DNA of 45,089 bases from Ruminococcus flavefaciens. GTDB lineage: Bacteria > Bacillota > Clostridia > Oscillospirales > Ruminococcaceae. Shown one piece after another: positions 32,902-41,669 of this stretch. Under the pieces are notes generated by a model. That model was not told the DNA's origin. It did not search any database and was given only the letters and a program-made list of their open reading frames with translations. Both the position numbers and the translations under genes were made by a program. The stretch is from NCBI GenBank assembly GCA_002371825.1, contig DFHF01000008.1, forward strand, positions 247 through 45,335. Reading direction: 5' to 3'. The first letter of the stretch is position 1. The number at the start of each line of letters is the position of its first letter.

Positions 32902-32931
32902 TTGTAAATAGCTGACATGGAAAATTTACAA
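32902..32931 (-). promoter_or_regulatory. Operator-like inverted repeat upstream of the GH9 gene
   Basis: TTGTAAAT (32902-32909) and ATTTACAA (32924-32931) are perfect eight-base arms around a 14-base spacer. They overlap and lie upstream of the expected -35 position of the GH9 promoter. Confidence 0.5.
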
Positions 32932-33069
32932 TTGCAGCTTTCAAACCTCTGTTTTGACTTATAATACTCACTGTATGAGTATATTTTTAGGCAAAAATGG
33001 CGAGCTTGCCGGTGATAACTGCGATTATCCGATGAACCTGTAAAAATATAAAATAAATTGTCCGGGGGC

Positions 33070-33098
33070 TTTTCAAGGCTTGACAAATGTGATATAAT
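33070..33098 (+). promoter_or_regulatory. Predicted promoter of the helicase gene
   Basis: TTTTCA (33070-33075), a 17-base spacer and a perfect TATAAT (33093-33098), giving a leader of about 90 bases. Confidence 0.55.
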
Positions 33099-33195
33099 AG
33101 ATTTGATGAATCGTGTGAAAAGATGATAATTGAGAAATACATTTTGTATTGGATGCACGGGTGTATATAACGTTACTTAAAATGGAGATATTTCT

Positions 33196-35556
33196 ATGGA
33201 CAAAAGATCATTCAATGAAGCTAAACAGGCGGCTCTCAGAAAGTATTTCAGCCGCATGAACGATATGCAGCAGGAGGCTGTATTTGCCGTAAAAGGCCCT
33301 GTTCTTGTGCTTGCAGGTGCAGGAAGCGGAAAGACAACTGTTATTGTCAACCGCATTGCTAATATGATCAATTTCGGAAACGCTTTCTGGGACGATTCCC
33401 GTCAGGGCAGTGAGGAGGACATCCGCTTCCTCAATGACTATGCAGACGGCAAAACCGATGACATGGATACTCTCAGGGATATTACTGCCTCAGAGCCTGT
33501 CAAGCCCTGGAATATCCTTGCCATAACTTTTACAAACAAGGCTGCCGGAGAACTCCGTGAGCGCCTTTCTGCAATGCTCGGTGAGGAGGGCATGAATATC
33601 AATGCCTCCACCTTCCATTCAGCCTGTCTGCGTATCCTCAGAGTGGAGATAGAAGCTCTCGGCTACGGAAAGGATTTCACTATATACGATACCGATGACA
33701 GTCAGCGTATGATAAAGGCTGCAATGGCTGAGCTGGATATATCTGAAAAACAGCTGGCACCGAGGACTGTCCTCAGCGAGATAAGCTTTGCAAAGGATAA
33801 GATGATAACTCCTGCTGAGCTTAAGGCTGATGCCGGTCAGGATTACCGCAAGAAGCTCATTGCCCGTCTCTACGGACTTTATCAGGAGCGCATGAGAACT
33901 GCAAATGCGCTTGATTTCGATGATATACTCTGCCTTACAGTGGAGCTCTTCGAGAAGTTCCCGGAGGTGCTTGAAAAGTATCAGAACCGCTATAAGTACA
34001 TAATGGTTGACGAGTATCAGGATACCAACCATGTACAGTTCCGCCTTGTATCCCTGCTCTCACAGTCTCACGGCAATCTCTGCGTTGTAGGTGATGATGA
34101 CCAGAGCATCTATAAATTCCGTGGAGCCAATATCGAGAATATCCTGGGCTTTGAAGCTCAGTTCAAGGGCGCAAAGGTGATACGTCTGGAGCAGAATTAC
34201 CGCTCTACTCAGACTATCCTTGATGCTGCAAATTCAGTTATCGCTCATAATAACGGACGCAAGGAGAAGTCCCTCTGGACCTCTGCCGGCAAGGGCGACA
34301 AGGTTTACTGGTATAAGGCTGTGGACGAGAGCGATGAAGCTAAATTCGTAGCCGATACTATTCTTGAAAACTATAAGGCCACCGGAAGCTATTCCGGAAA
34401 TGCTGTTCTGTACCGCATGAACGCACAGTCCAACGCTGTTGAGCGTATGCTTGTTAAATGCGGCATACCCTACAGAGTTTACGGCGGTATGCGATTCTTT
34501 GACCGCAAGGAAATAAAGGATGTAACTTCTTACCTTGCCTTTATAAACAACCATAATGATATGCTGCGCTTCAAGCGTATAATAAATGAGCCCAAGAGAG
34601 GCATAGGCGATTCAACTCTTGCCCTTATAGAGGACATCAGCCGTGACCTTAAGCTCTCACCCTTCGATGTGCTCCGTACCTGTGAGGAGTATGCCCCTCT
34701 TGCCAAGAAGACCTCTTCACTCAAGAGCGCATACACCATGTTTGAATACCTCACAGAGAAGTCCGAGACGATGCCTCTGGACGAGTTCCTTGATGTGGTC
34801 CTTGACAAGACAGGATATATGGATTACCTCAAGACTATGGAAAACGCAGATACTAAGATAGAAAATGTTCAGGAGCTCCGTTCCTCAATGGCGAAGTATA
34901 TGCAGGAGGCTGAGGAGCCTACACTGGGCGGCTTCCTTGAAGAGGTGGCTCTGTTCAGCGAGGCTGACCGTGATGACGGTACTGACGATAAGGTAACTCT
35001 TATGACAGTCCACTCTGCAAAGGGCCTTGAATATGATAATATTTTCGTTGTGGGCATGGACGACGGTATCTTCCCCAGCTCCAGAAGCTTCGACAGTGAG
35101 GATGATATGGAAGAGGAGAGACGTCTTGCATATGTGGCTATAACCCGTGCAAAGAAGAAGCTCTACCTCACCAATGCAAGCCAGAGAATGCTCTTCGGTC
35201 AGACCCAGAGGAATGTTACTTCACGTTTCATGCGTGAGATAGGCAGCGAGCTTATTGAAAAGCACGATAATGCAGCTGCTATGAGGAGCAAGCTTGCAGA
35301 AAAGGATAACTCCGTAACAGAAGTTCATTCAACTACACTCCAGCAGCAGCTTGCCAGAAATAAGTTCCATGCAGGCTCAGCAGCCAAGGAGTCTGTCACA
35401 TATACTGCCGGGGAGCGTGTAGCTCATAATATCTTCGGTGAGGGAACTATAGTTTCCGTTAAGAAAATGGCCAATGACTCAATGCTTGAAATTGCTTTCG
35501 AGAAAGTGGGCACAAAGAAGATAATGGCAAATTATGCCAAGCTGAAAAAATTATAA
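33196..35556 (+). CDS. pcrA: UvrD/PcrA-type ATP-dependent DNA helicase
   Basis: A 786-residue superfamily-1A 3'-5' helicase for repair and replication restart. Motif I is LAGAGSGKTTV (about residues 35-45), motif II VDEYQDTNHVQF (about 272-283), motif III VGDDDQSIYKFRGA (about 297-310), motif IV QNYRSTQTIL (about 334-343), motif V MTVHSAKGLEYDNIF (about 602-616) and motif VI EEERRLAYVAITRA (about 638-651). The C-terminal 60 residues resemble the PcrA Tudor-like tail (ERVAHNIFGEGTIVSV). GGAG precedes the ATG. pyk begins 32 bases downstream, so they may share transcripts. Confidence 0.94.
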   Translation: MDKRSFNEAKQAALRKYFSRMNDMQQEAVFAVKGPVLVLAGAGSGKTTVIVNRIANMINFGNAFWDDSRQGSEEDIRFLNDYADGKTDDMDTLRDITASEPVKPWNILAITFTNKAAGELRERLSAMLGEEGMNINASTFHSACLRILRVEIEALGYGKDFTIYDTDDSQRMIKAAMAELDISEKQLAPRTVLSEISFAKDKMITPAELKADAGQDYRKKLIARLYGLYQERMRTANALDFDDILCLTVELFEKFPEVLEKYQNRYKYIMVDEYQDTNHVQFRLVSLLSQSHGNLCVVGDDDQSIYKFRGANIENILGFEAQFKGAKVIRLEQNYRSTQTILDAANSVIAHNNGRKEKSLWTSAGKGDKVYWYKAVDESDEAKFVADTILENYKATGSYSGNAVLYRMNAQSNAVERMLVKCGIPYRVYGGMRFFDRKEIKDVTSYLAFINNHNDMLRFKRIINEPKRGIGDSTLALIEDISRDLKLSPFDVLRTCEEYAPLAKKTSSLKSAYTMFEYLTEKSETMPLDEFLDVVLDKTGYMDYLKTMENADTKIENVQELRSSMAKYMQEAEEPTLGGFLEEVALFSEADRDDGTDDKVTLMTVHSAKGLEYDNIFVVGMDDGIFPSSRSFDSEDDMEEERRLAYVAITRAKKKLYLTNASQRMLFGQTQRNVTSRFMREIGSELIEKHDNAAAMRSKLAEKDNSVTEVHSTTLQQQLARNKFHAGSAAKESVTYTAGERVAHNIFGEGTIVSVKKMANDSMLEIAFEKVGTKKIMANYAKLKKL

Positions 35557-35588
35557 GCTGATTACTGAGATTTCAGGAGATGTAAATT

Positions 35589-37013
35589 ATGCGTAAAACC
35601 AAGATAGTATGTACAATAGGTCCTGCTACAGATGATGAGAACATAATGCGTGAGCTCATGCTTGCAGGAATGAATGTTGCCCGTTTCAATTTTTCCCACG
35701 GAGACTATGAGACCCATGAGAAGCGCCTGCGTCAGATAGAAAAGCTTCGCAAGGAGCTTGACCTTCCTGTTGCTACACTTCTTGATACAAAGGGGCCGGA
35801 GATACGTCTGGGAAAATTCGTGGACGATAAGCCTGTTGAGATACATGACGGAGACCAGTATATTCTCACTACCGAAGATATACTCTGCGATGCGGAGCGT
35901 GGAAGCGTCAGCTTCAAAAAGCTCCCCCGTGATGTCAGCATAGGAACACGCATACTTATCAATGACGGAGTTATAGAGCTCCTGGCTGAAAAGGTATCAA
36001 ATACAGATATCGTATGCCGTGTCATTCACGGAGGCACTCTCTCAAACAATAAGGGCATAAATGTGCCGGGAGTAAAGCTGTCTATGCCTTACCTCAGCGA
36101 GAGGGATATGGACGATCTTGAGTTCGGAGCAAAAATGGGATTCGATTTCATTGCCGCAAGCTTTGTCCGCTCCGCAGCTGATATAAACTACCTCAGAAAG
36201 TTCACTCAGAGCCTTGGCTGGTTCGATGTGCGTATAATCGCTAAAATCGAGAATACCGATGGTGTCGAGAATATCGACGAGATACTGGAGGCAGCCGACG
36301 GAATAATGGTTGCCAGAGGAGATATGGGTGTTGAGATACCCTTCGAGCAGATACCTGCTATCCAGAAGGATCTTATCCATAAGGGCTACAATGCCGGCAA
36401 ACAGGTGGTAACTGCCACACAGATGCTGGAATCCATGATAACCAATCCCCGTCCAACCCGTGCGGAGATAACCGACGTTGCAAATGCAATATACGACGGC
36501 ACCAGTGCGATAATGCTCTCAGGCGAAACAGCTGCCGGAGCATATCCTGTAGAAACTGTAAAGACAATGGCTCTTATCGCAGAGACCACTGAGAACAATA
36601 TAGATTACAAGGGAAGATTCTCCAAGAGAAGCTCTAACCCTGAGGGAAGCGTTGCGGAGGCAATTGCTCATGCGACAGTGACCACTGCCCATGACCTTGA
36701 CGCAAGGGCGATAATCACTGTATCCCTTGGCGGACAGACTGCAAGACTTATTTCAAAATACCGCCCGCTGTGTCCTATAATAAGCTGCACAATGAGCGAG
36801 GTGGTATGCCGTCAGATGAATATGAGCTGGGGCGTTATACCGTTCATAATCGATGAGAAGAATTCTACTGATGACCTTTTTGCAGCGGCTGTTGAGGCTG
36901 CGGAGTCTCACAGACTGGTCCAGGACGGAGACCTTGTTGCGATCACTGCCGGTGTTCCGCTGGGAGTTTCAGGTACTACAAATCTTATGAAGGTCGAAAA
37001 GATCGGCAAATGA
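35589..37013 (+). CDS. pyk: Pyruvate kinase
   Basis: A 474-residue glycolytic enzyme that makes ATP and pyruvate from phosphoenolpyruvate. The N-terminal KTKIVCTIGPAT, LDTKGPEIRLGKF (about residues 65-77), the substrate-binding MVARGDMGVEIPFEQIP (about 239-255) and ATQMLESMITNPRPTRAE (about 278-295) are clear. It ends after the C domain, without the PEP-utiliser extension found in Bacillus enzymes. AGGAG precedes the ATG. The SHOCT-domain gene follows after 15 bases. Confidence 0.97.
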   Translation: MRKTKIVCTIGPATDDENIMRELMLAGMNVARFNFSHGDYETHEKRLRQIEKLRKELDLPVATLLDTKGPEIRLGKFVDDKPVEIHDGDQYILTTEDILCDAERGSVSFKKLPRDVSIGTRILINDGVIELLAEKVSNTDIVCRVIHGGTLSNNKGINVPGVKLSMPYLSERDMDDLEFGAKMGFDFIAASFVRSAADINYLRKFTQSLGWFDVRIIAKIENTDGVENIDEILEAADGIMVARGDMGVEIPFEQIPAIQKDLIHKGYNAGKQVVTATQMLESMITNPRPTRAEITDVANAIYDGTSAIMLSGETAAGAYPVETVKTMALIAETTENNIDYKGRFSKRSSNPEGSVAEAIAHATVTTAHDLDARAIITVSLGGQTARLISKYRPLCPIISCTMSEVVCRQMNMSWGVIPFIIDEKNSTDDLFAAAVEAAESHRLVQDGDLVAITAGVPLGVSGTTNLMKVEKIGK

Positions 37014-37028
37014 TCGGGGAGTACTGTC

Positions 37029-37274
37029 ATGAAGACGATGCTTATAATACTTGCAATAATGCTTCTTGCTGCGGCTGCGGCATACTTCATAGAGACCGCA
37101 TTTGAAAAGCGGAAAAGACTTCGTGAAGCTGCAAAAGCTGCTGCGGCTGCAAAGCTCAGTCCCGAGGAAGAACGCATGGCGGAAATGGATAAGATAAGTG
37201 ACCTGTTTACATCAGGAGCCATTACCCGTGATGAGTTCGACCGTTACCGGGAGGAGCTGTTGGGGAAACAGTGA
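37029..37274 (+). CDS. Small membrane protein with SHOCT domain
   Basis: An 81-residue protein. Residues 3-22 are one hydrophobic helix (MLIILAIMLLAAAAAYFIET), followed by an Ala/Lys/Arg-rich stretch and a C-terminal SHOCT domain: MDKISDLFTSGAITRDEFDRYREELLGK. SHOCT modules are short and often found at the ends of membrane or processing proteins; their molecular role is uncertain. GGGGAG precedes the ATG. It probably shares the pyk transcript. Confidence 0.8.
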   Translation: MKTMLIILAIMLLAAAAAYFIETAFEKRKRLREAAKAAAAAKLSPEEERMAEMDKISDLFTSGAITRDEFDRYREELLGKQ

Positions 37275-37293
37275 TCATATGCTATAAAACAAA

Positions 37294-37314
37294 AGGGTCG
37301 CCGCAGGCGGCCCT
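37294..37314 (+). terminator. Possible terminator after the SHOCT gene
   Basis: AGGGTCGCC and GGCGGCCCT pair over nine positions with one G-T wobble and a three-base loop. The tail is A/T mixed rather than pure T, so confidence is moderate. Confidence 0.55.
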
Positions 37315-37333
37315 ATATATTTATAAATACGGA

Positions 37334-37652
37334 CACGGCAACAGCATTTACTTTTTGTGTGCGGAGGTAGCTCCACAGGCATATAAATTGTGCGCTGTAA
37401 CAAGGGAACGCCTTCACTTGCAAGGCGTTCCCTCTCCCCAAACAGTCCACAGGACTGTTTGGGGATTCACCCTTTGCGAAGCGCCTTCGTATTATTTCGC
37501 CGTCTTTAAAGCTGAAAACGGCGACCAGAGGCGCTGCCTCCGGACTCTGGCAAGGGATAACATCCCTTGCATCCCTTTTCACGCTGCTGCTTTGTACGAG
37601 GCGGGTACTCTGCTTTCGCTCATCTTAATAGAAAGTAAATGCTGTTTCCCTG
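37334..37652 (+). mobile_element. 319-bp MITE-like element with hairpin chain, copy 2
   Basis: It has the same length, orientation and ends as copy 1, with the 15-base core AACAGCATTTACTTT at 37340-37354 and its complement at 37632-37646. The flanks AAATACGGA (37325-37333) and AGATACGGA (37653-37661) match at eight of nine positions, consistent with a nine-base target duplication. Its 12-pair stem (37403-37414 with 37422-37433) and six-pair stem (37498-37503 with 37518-37523) are perfect, whereas copy 1 has G-U pairs at those sites. Confidence 0.85.
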
Positions 37653-37670
37653 AGATACGGAAATCCGCCC

Positions 37671-37699
37671 TTGACAATCAGATCATAATCGTGTATAAT
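37671..37699 (+). promoter_or_regulatory. Predicted promoter of valS
   Basis: A perfect TTGACA (37671-37676), a 17-base spacer and a perfect TATAAT (37694-37699). The -35 box begins 18 bases after the end of the 319-bp element. Confidence 0.88.
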
Positions 37700-37714
37700 A
37701 ATAGAGTATACTGC

Positions 37715-37968
37715 AAAGGCTGAGAAGAAAAGGAGTACGCATCCTGCCGATTTACAGAGAGCCGCCGTCCGGTGCAAGGCGGTATGAGGAAGATGCGGAA
37801 GTAGTTTCGGAGCCCTGCCGGTGAAATAACAGTAAGCGGCAGCGTGTCCTCACGTTACAGAGGGGGAGGCTTAACGGCCTCACAGAGTGCGGATAGTAAT
37901 ATCCGAATTCAGGTGGTAACACGGACAATAGTTCGCCCTGAGCCGAATTGCCGGCTCAGGGCTCTTTT
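37715..37968 (+). promoter_or_regulatory. T-box leader controlling valS, valine type
   Basis: A T-box riboswitch that senses uncharged tRNA-Val. GCATC (37739-37743) pairs with GATGC (37792-37796). The AGAGAGCC motif and a CCGCC/GGCGG apical stem lie between them. The specifier loop on the 3' side contains GTA (37801-37803), a valine codon. The T-box sequence AGGTGGTAACACGG is at 37911-37924. The terminator pairs GCCCTGAGCCG (37935-37945) with CGGCTCAGGGC (37952-37962) and ends in TTTT. Binding of uncharged tRNA would favour the antiterminator and let valS be transcribed. Confidence 0.93.
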
Positions 37969-38083
37969 AATTCGTAATGCTTAATTCGTAATTAAGGTGT
38001 CTCCTGTCGGAGACGGATAAGAAGAATTATTTGATCTGTGAGCACAGCGAACACAACAATTACGCATTACGCATTACGAATTA
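37968..38083 (+). repeat. 116-base inverted-repeat insertion in the valS leader
   Basis: Arms of 26 bases (37968-37993 and 38058-38083) match as inverted repeats at 24 positions and are built from seven-base units such as ATTACGC and ATTACGA. The 64-base centre has a hairpin GTCTCC/GGAGAC (37999-38014). It begins in the T-tail of the T-box terminator and lies before the valS ribosome site. Confidence 0.8.
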
Positions 38084-38144
38084 CGCATTAGTCAGCCTGT
38101 TGATCATACCTGAATTATTATTCAGACTGAAAGGAAGAAGAAAA

Positions 38145-40763
38145 ATGGCAAAAGAACTTGCAAAGGCTTATGACCCTAAGGACTTTGAAGACCGTATCTA
38201 TGCGGCATGGAATGACAAGGGATGCTTCCGTGCAGAGGCAGACCCTAAGAAAACTCCCTATACTATAGTTATACCCCCTCCGAATATAACCGGACAGCTC
38301 CATATGGGACACGCTCTGGATGAAACTCTTCAGGACATCCTTATCCGCTGGAAGAGAATGAGCGGCTACAGCGCACTCTGGCTCCCCGGTACAGATCACG
38401 CTGCTATCGCTACCGAGGCTAAGATAGTCGAGGCTATGCGCAAGGAAGGCATAACCAAGGAGGACCTTGGCCGTGAGGGCTTTATGAAGAGAGCCTGGGA
38501 ATGGAAGAAGCAGTACGGCGGCCGTATCGTTGAGCAGCTTAAGAAGCTTGGCTCATCCTGCGACTGGTCAAGAGAGCGCTTCACTATGGACGAGGGCTGC
38601 TCAAAGGCTGTTAAGGAGGTATTCGTAAAGTATTACGAAAAAGGCCTTATCTACCGTGGTGAGCGTATAATCAACTGGTGCCCCAAGTGTAAGACATCCC
38701 TCTCTGATGCAGAGGTAACATATGAGGATCAGGCTGGTCATTTCTGGCATCTCCGCTACAAGATAAAGGATCAGGACGGCTATCTGGAGCTTGCTACTAC
38801 CCGTCCGGAAACTCTCCTCGGCGATACTGCTGTTGCGGTAAATCCTGCTGACGAGCGCTACAAGGACCTTGTTGGCAAGACAGTTATCCTGCCTATAGTT
38901 CACCGTGAGATACCTGTAGTGGCTGATGACTATGTTGAAATGGACTTCGGTACAGGTGTTGTTAAGATAACTCCTGCTCATGACCCTAACGACTTTGAGG
39001 TAGGTCTCCGTCATAACCTTCCTGTTATCAATGTAATGAACGACGATGCAACTATCGTTGACGATTATCCCGCATACGCAGGTATGGACAGATATGAGGC
39101 AAGAAAGAAGATAGTTGAGGACCTGGAAAAAGAAGGCGCTCTCGTTGAGATAGAGGACTACAGCCACAACGTTGGTACCTGCTACCGCTGCGGCACTACT
39201 GTTGAGCCTAAGGTATCAACACAGTGGTTCGTTAAGATGAAGCCCCTTGCAGGACCTGCTATAGAGGCTGTAAAGAGCGGCGCTACAAAGTTCGTGCCGG
39301 AGCGTTTCGACAAGATATACTTCCATTGGCTTGATAATATCCGTGACTGGTGCATCTCCCGTCAGATATGGTGGGGACATCAGATACCTGCATTCTACTG
39401 CGACGAGTGCGGCGAAATGACAGTAACTAAGGAGAGCTCCTGCAATTGTCCTAAGTGCGGCAAGCCCATGAGACAGGACCCCGATACTCTTGATACATGG
39501 TTCAGCTCTGCACTCTGGCCTTTCTCAACACTGGGCTGGCCTGAGAATACAGAGGACCTTAAGTACTTCTACCCCACAAATACTCTCGTTACGGGCTATG
39601 ACATCATCTTCTTCTGGGTAATCAGAATGATGTTCAGCGGTCTGGAGAATATGGGCAAGGTACCTTTTGATACAGTTCTTATCCACGGCCTTGTCCGTGA
39701 TGCACAGGGCAGAAAGATGTCCAAGTCACTGGGCAACGGTATCGACCCGCTGGAGGTCATCAACGAGTACGGTGCTGACGCTCTCAGATTCATGCTGGCT
39801 ACAGGTAACTCTCCCGGAAATGATATGAGATATATCGATGATAAGGTAAAGGCTGCCCGTAACTTCGCAAACAAGCTCTGGAACGCTTCACGTTTCATTA
39901 TGATGAATCTCCCTGAGGACTTTGAGTTCAAGGGACTTCCCGCAGACCTTGAGCTTGAGGACAAGTGGCTGGTAAACAAGTTCAATCAGCTTGCAAAGGA
40001 AGTAAACGAGAACCTTGACAAGTTCGAGCTTGGCGTAGCTTCACAGAAGATCTATGACTTTATCTGGGATGTTTACTGCGACTGGTACATTGAGCTCACA
40101 AAGCCCAGAATACAGGCCGGCGGCGAGACAATGGCAAAGGCTCAGGCAGTTCTGGTATGGGCAATGCGCGGTATGCTGAAGCTTCTCCACCCCTTCATGC
40201 CCTTCATCACTGAGGAAATATGGCAGGTTCTCAACAACGAGGAGTCAATGATAATCCTTGAGACCTATCCCACATATGATCCGTCTATCGATTTTGCATC
40301 AGAGGAGACAGCCTTTGAGAAGGTGATCTCCGCTATCAAGGCAGTCCGCAATGTTCGTACAGAGATGAACGTACCGCCTTCAAAGAAGGCTAAGCTCATA
40401 ATTGAGACAGCTGAACCGGAGACATTCAGCAGCTGTACAGTATTCTTCGAGAAGCTGGCATCTGCATCAACTGTTGAGGTAGGAGCAAGCCTTGCACATG
40501 AGAACTGTGCAAACGCTGTAACTGACGCAGCCCGCATATTCATTCCTATGGACGAGCTGGTTGACAGCGAGAAGGAGATAGCACGTCTTGAAAAGGAGAA
40601 GGCAAAGGTCCAGAAGGATATCGACTTCCTCAGCGGAAAGCTCAATAATCAGGGCTTTATTGCAAAGGCTCCTGCACAGCTCATAGAGGCTGAGAAGGCA
40701 AAGCTTGCAAAGGCTCAGGAGAAAATGGCTAAGATCGAGCAGTCTATGGCAGCTTTCAAGTGA
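38145..40763 (+). CDS. valS: Valyl-tRNA synthetase
   Basis: An 872-residue class I synthetase that attaches valine to tRNA-Val. The HIGH region is PPNITGQLHMGHALDETLQD (about residues 43-62) and the KMSKS loop is GRKMSKSLGNG (about 522-532). The editing domain lies between (for example TTRPETLLGDTAVAV), with the zinc-type CDECGEMT..CPKCGKP cysteines near 415-445. The final 65 residues form the coiled-coil arm (SEKEIARLEKEKAKVQKDID). ATG 38145 has AAAGGAAG upstream. It is controlled by the T-box leader, whose specifier fits valine. Confidence 0.97.
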   Translation: MAKELAKAYDPKDFEDRIYAAWNDKGCFRAEADPKKTPYTIVIPPPNITGQLHMGHALDETLQDILIRWKRMSGYSALWLPGTDHAAIATEAKIVEAMRKEGITKEDLGREGFMKRAWEWKKQYGGRIVEQLKKLGSSCDWSRERFTMDEGCSKAVKEVFVKYYEKGLIYRGERIINWCPKCKTSLSDAEVTYEDQAGHFWHLRYKIKDQDGYLELATTRPETLLGDTAVAVNPADERYKDLVGKTVILPIVHREIPVVADDYVEMDFGTGVVKITPAHDPNDFEVGLRHNLPVINVMNDDATIVDDYPAYAGMDRYEARKKIVEDLEKEGALVEIEDYSHNVGTCYRCGTTVEPKVSTQWFVKMKPLAGPAIEAVKSGATKFVPERFDKIYFHWLDNIRDWCISRQIWWGHQIPAFYCDECGEMTVTKESSCNCPKCGKPMRQDPDTLDTWFSSALWPFSTLGWPENTEDLKYFYPTNTLVTGYDIIFFWVIRMMFSGLENMGKVPFDTVLIHGLVRDAQGRKMSKSLGNGIDPLEVINEYGADALRFMLATGNSPGNDMRYIDDKVKAARNFANKLWNASRFIMMNLPEDFEFKGLPADLELEDKWLVNKFNQLAKEVNENLDKFELGVASQKIYDFIWDVYCDWYIELTKPRIQAGGETMAKAQAVLVWAMRGMLKLLHPFMPFITEEIWQVLNNEESMIILETYPTYDPSIDFASEETAFEKVISAIKAVRNVRTEMNVPPSKKAKLIIETAEPETFSSCTVFFEKLASASTVEVGASLAHENCANAVTDAARIFIPMDELVDSEKEIARLEKEKAKVQKDIDFLSGKLNNQGFIAKAPAQLIEAEKAKLAKAQEKMAKIEQSMAAFK

Positions 40764-40786
40764 TTTAAGAACTAAGAAATAAGAAG

Positions 40787-40808
40787 GGGCGGCATTGCGC
40801 CGCCCTTG
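40787..40808 (+). terminator. Possible terminator after valS
   Basis: GGGCGGC (40787-40793) and GCCGCCC (40799-40805) form a seven-base-pair stem. The T-tail is poor, so read-through to the next genes is possible. Confidence 0.55.
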
Positions 40809-40825
40809 CTTGAAGAGGTGATCCT

Positions 40826-41362
40826 GTGAGCAGATTCGTTATCCCGACTATAGAGACAGAGCGTCTTATACTGCGCCCTATCTCAGCTGATGATGCTGAG
40901 GCGGTCTTTGAGTGGACCGGCGATGAGCGTGTGGCACGGTATATGATATACTCAGTACATGAGAGTATTGAGGTCACAAGACAGTGGCTCAGAACTCTCC
41001 CGGAACTTGAAAATGAGTATACATGGGGATTCGTCCGCAAGTCAGACGGAAAGCTCATAGGCTCCGGAAGCATAAGATACAGAACCGACGAAAAACGCTG
41101 GAGCTTCGGCTACAATATCCGCTATGACTGCTGGAATATGGGCTACACCACAGAAGCAGCACTGCGGATGATAGAATATGTCCGGGAGAAGCATGGTGCA
41201 GAGGATTTTGCTGCAGAGCACGCAGCTGACAATCCGGCTTCCGGAAGAGTTATCGAGAAATGCGGTCTGCATTTTGTCGGTTATGGAGAATATACAAGCT
41301 TTGACGGGAAAAAGACCTTCCGCTCAAAGAAATATGAACTGAACGGAGGTGAAAACAAATGA
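40826..41362 (+). CDS. GNAT acetyltransferase, RimJ/RimL type
   Basis: A 178-residue N-acetyltransferase. The N-terminal IETERLILRPISADDAEAVFEW is the RimJ/RimL signature, and NMGYTTEAALRMIEYV (about residues 107-122) with NPASGRVIEKCGLHFVGYG (about 138-156) form the acetyl-CoA site. GTG 40826 is the start, with AGAGGTGA upstream. The substrate could be a protein N-terminus, an antibiotic or a small metabolite. Its stop overlaps the next start as ATGA. Confidence 0.9.
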   Translation: MSRFVIPTIETERLILRPISADDAEAVFEWTGDERVARYMIYSVHESIEVTRQWLRTLPELENEYTWGFVRKSDGKLIGSGSIRYRTDEKRWSFGYNIRYDCWNMGYTTEAALRMIEYVREKHGAEDFAAEHAADNPASGRVIEKCGLHFVGYGEYTSFDGKKTFRSKKYELNGGENK

Positions 41363-41661
41363 TAAAGCACATAGTAATGTTCAAGCTGAAAGAGGCTGAC
41401 GGCAGAAGTGAGTACGAGAACGCTGTTGAGGCACAGAAGAGGTTTGAGAGCGTTATCGCAAATGTAAAGGAGCTTAAGAAGGGGGAGGTAGTTATCAACT
41501 CCAAGGAGGCTCCGGAGAGCAATTATACTATCTCACTGCTCTGTGATTTCGAGACAATCGACGACCTCAACGCATATCAGGTGCATCCGGCACACGTTGA
41601 GTTCGGAAAGTTCATCGGTACCGTCAAGACTGACCGTGCGTGTATAGATTACGAGTATTAA
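41359..41661 (+). CDS. Dabb-family stress-responsive A/B-barrel protein
   Basis: A 100-residue protein with the Dabb pattern: MIKHIVMFKLKE at the start, a middle helix, and YTISLLCDFETIDDLNAYQVHPAHVEFGKFI with the conserved YQVHPAHVEF. Such proteins form dimeric alpha/beta barrels; some bind small ligands, but most are uncharacterised. It overlaps the acetyltransferase stop by four bases, and GGAGGTGA lies upstream, so the two are co-translated. Confidence 0.92.
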   Translation: MIKHIVMFKLKEADGRSEYENAVEAQKRFESVIANVKELKKGEVVINSKEAPESNYTISLLCDFETIDDLNAYQVHPAHVEFGKFIGTVKTDRACIDYEY

Positions 41662-41669
41662 AATCAAAG

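Larger units (their letters stand above)
32836..33195. other. Divergent intergenic region, GH9 / helicase
   Basis: This 360-base AT-rich stretch contains, on the minus side, a -10 box TATAAT (32880-32875) and an inverted repeat for GH9; in the middle, a second inverted repeat ATACTCA/TGAGTAT at 32964-32982; and on the plus side, the helicase promoter. No small gene is evident. Confidence 0.65.
37275..38144 (+). other. 870-base gene-free region before valS
   Basis: In order it holds a possible terminator, element copy 2 with near-perfect target duplications, a sigma-A promoter, a valine-type T-box with its terminator, a 26-base inverted-repeat insertion and the valS ribosome site. An upstream extension of the valS frame through the last part is not credible because it translates the repeat. 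Confidence 0.85.

Noticed and set aside
33080..33085. TTGACA at 33080 as the -35 box of the helicase promoter
   Set aside because: It lies only seven bases before TATAAT, and no -10 box stands 16-18 bases after it.
37271..37723. A 150-codon plus-strand frame over element copy 2
   Set aside because: It translates the repeat and runs into the valS promoter, and is the counterpart of the spurious frame in copy 1.
38058..38090. Short ATTACG repeats considered as a CRISPR array
   Set aside because: Units are seven bases, contiguous and without spacers; they form an inverted-repeat arm instead.
38031..38144. A 38-codon upstream extension of valS
   Set aside because: It translates the ATTACGC repeat and has no ribosome site; ATG 38145 has AAAGGAAG and fits ValS N-termini.
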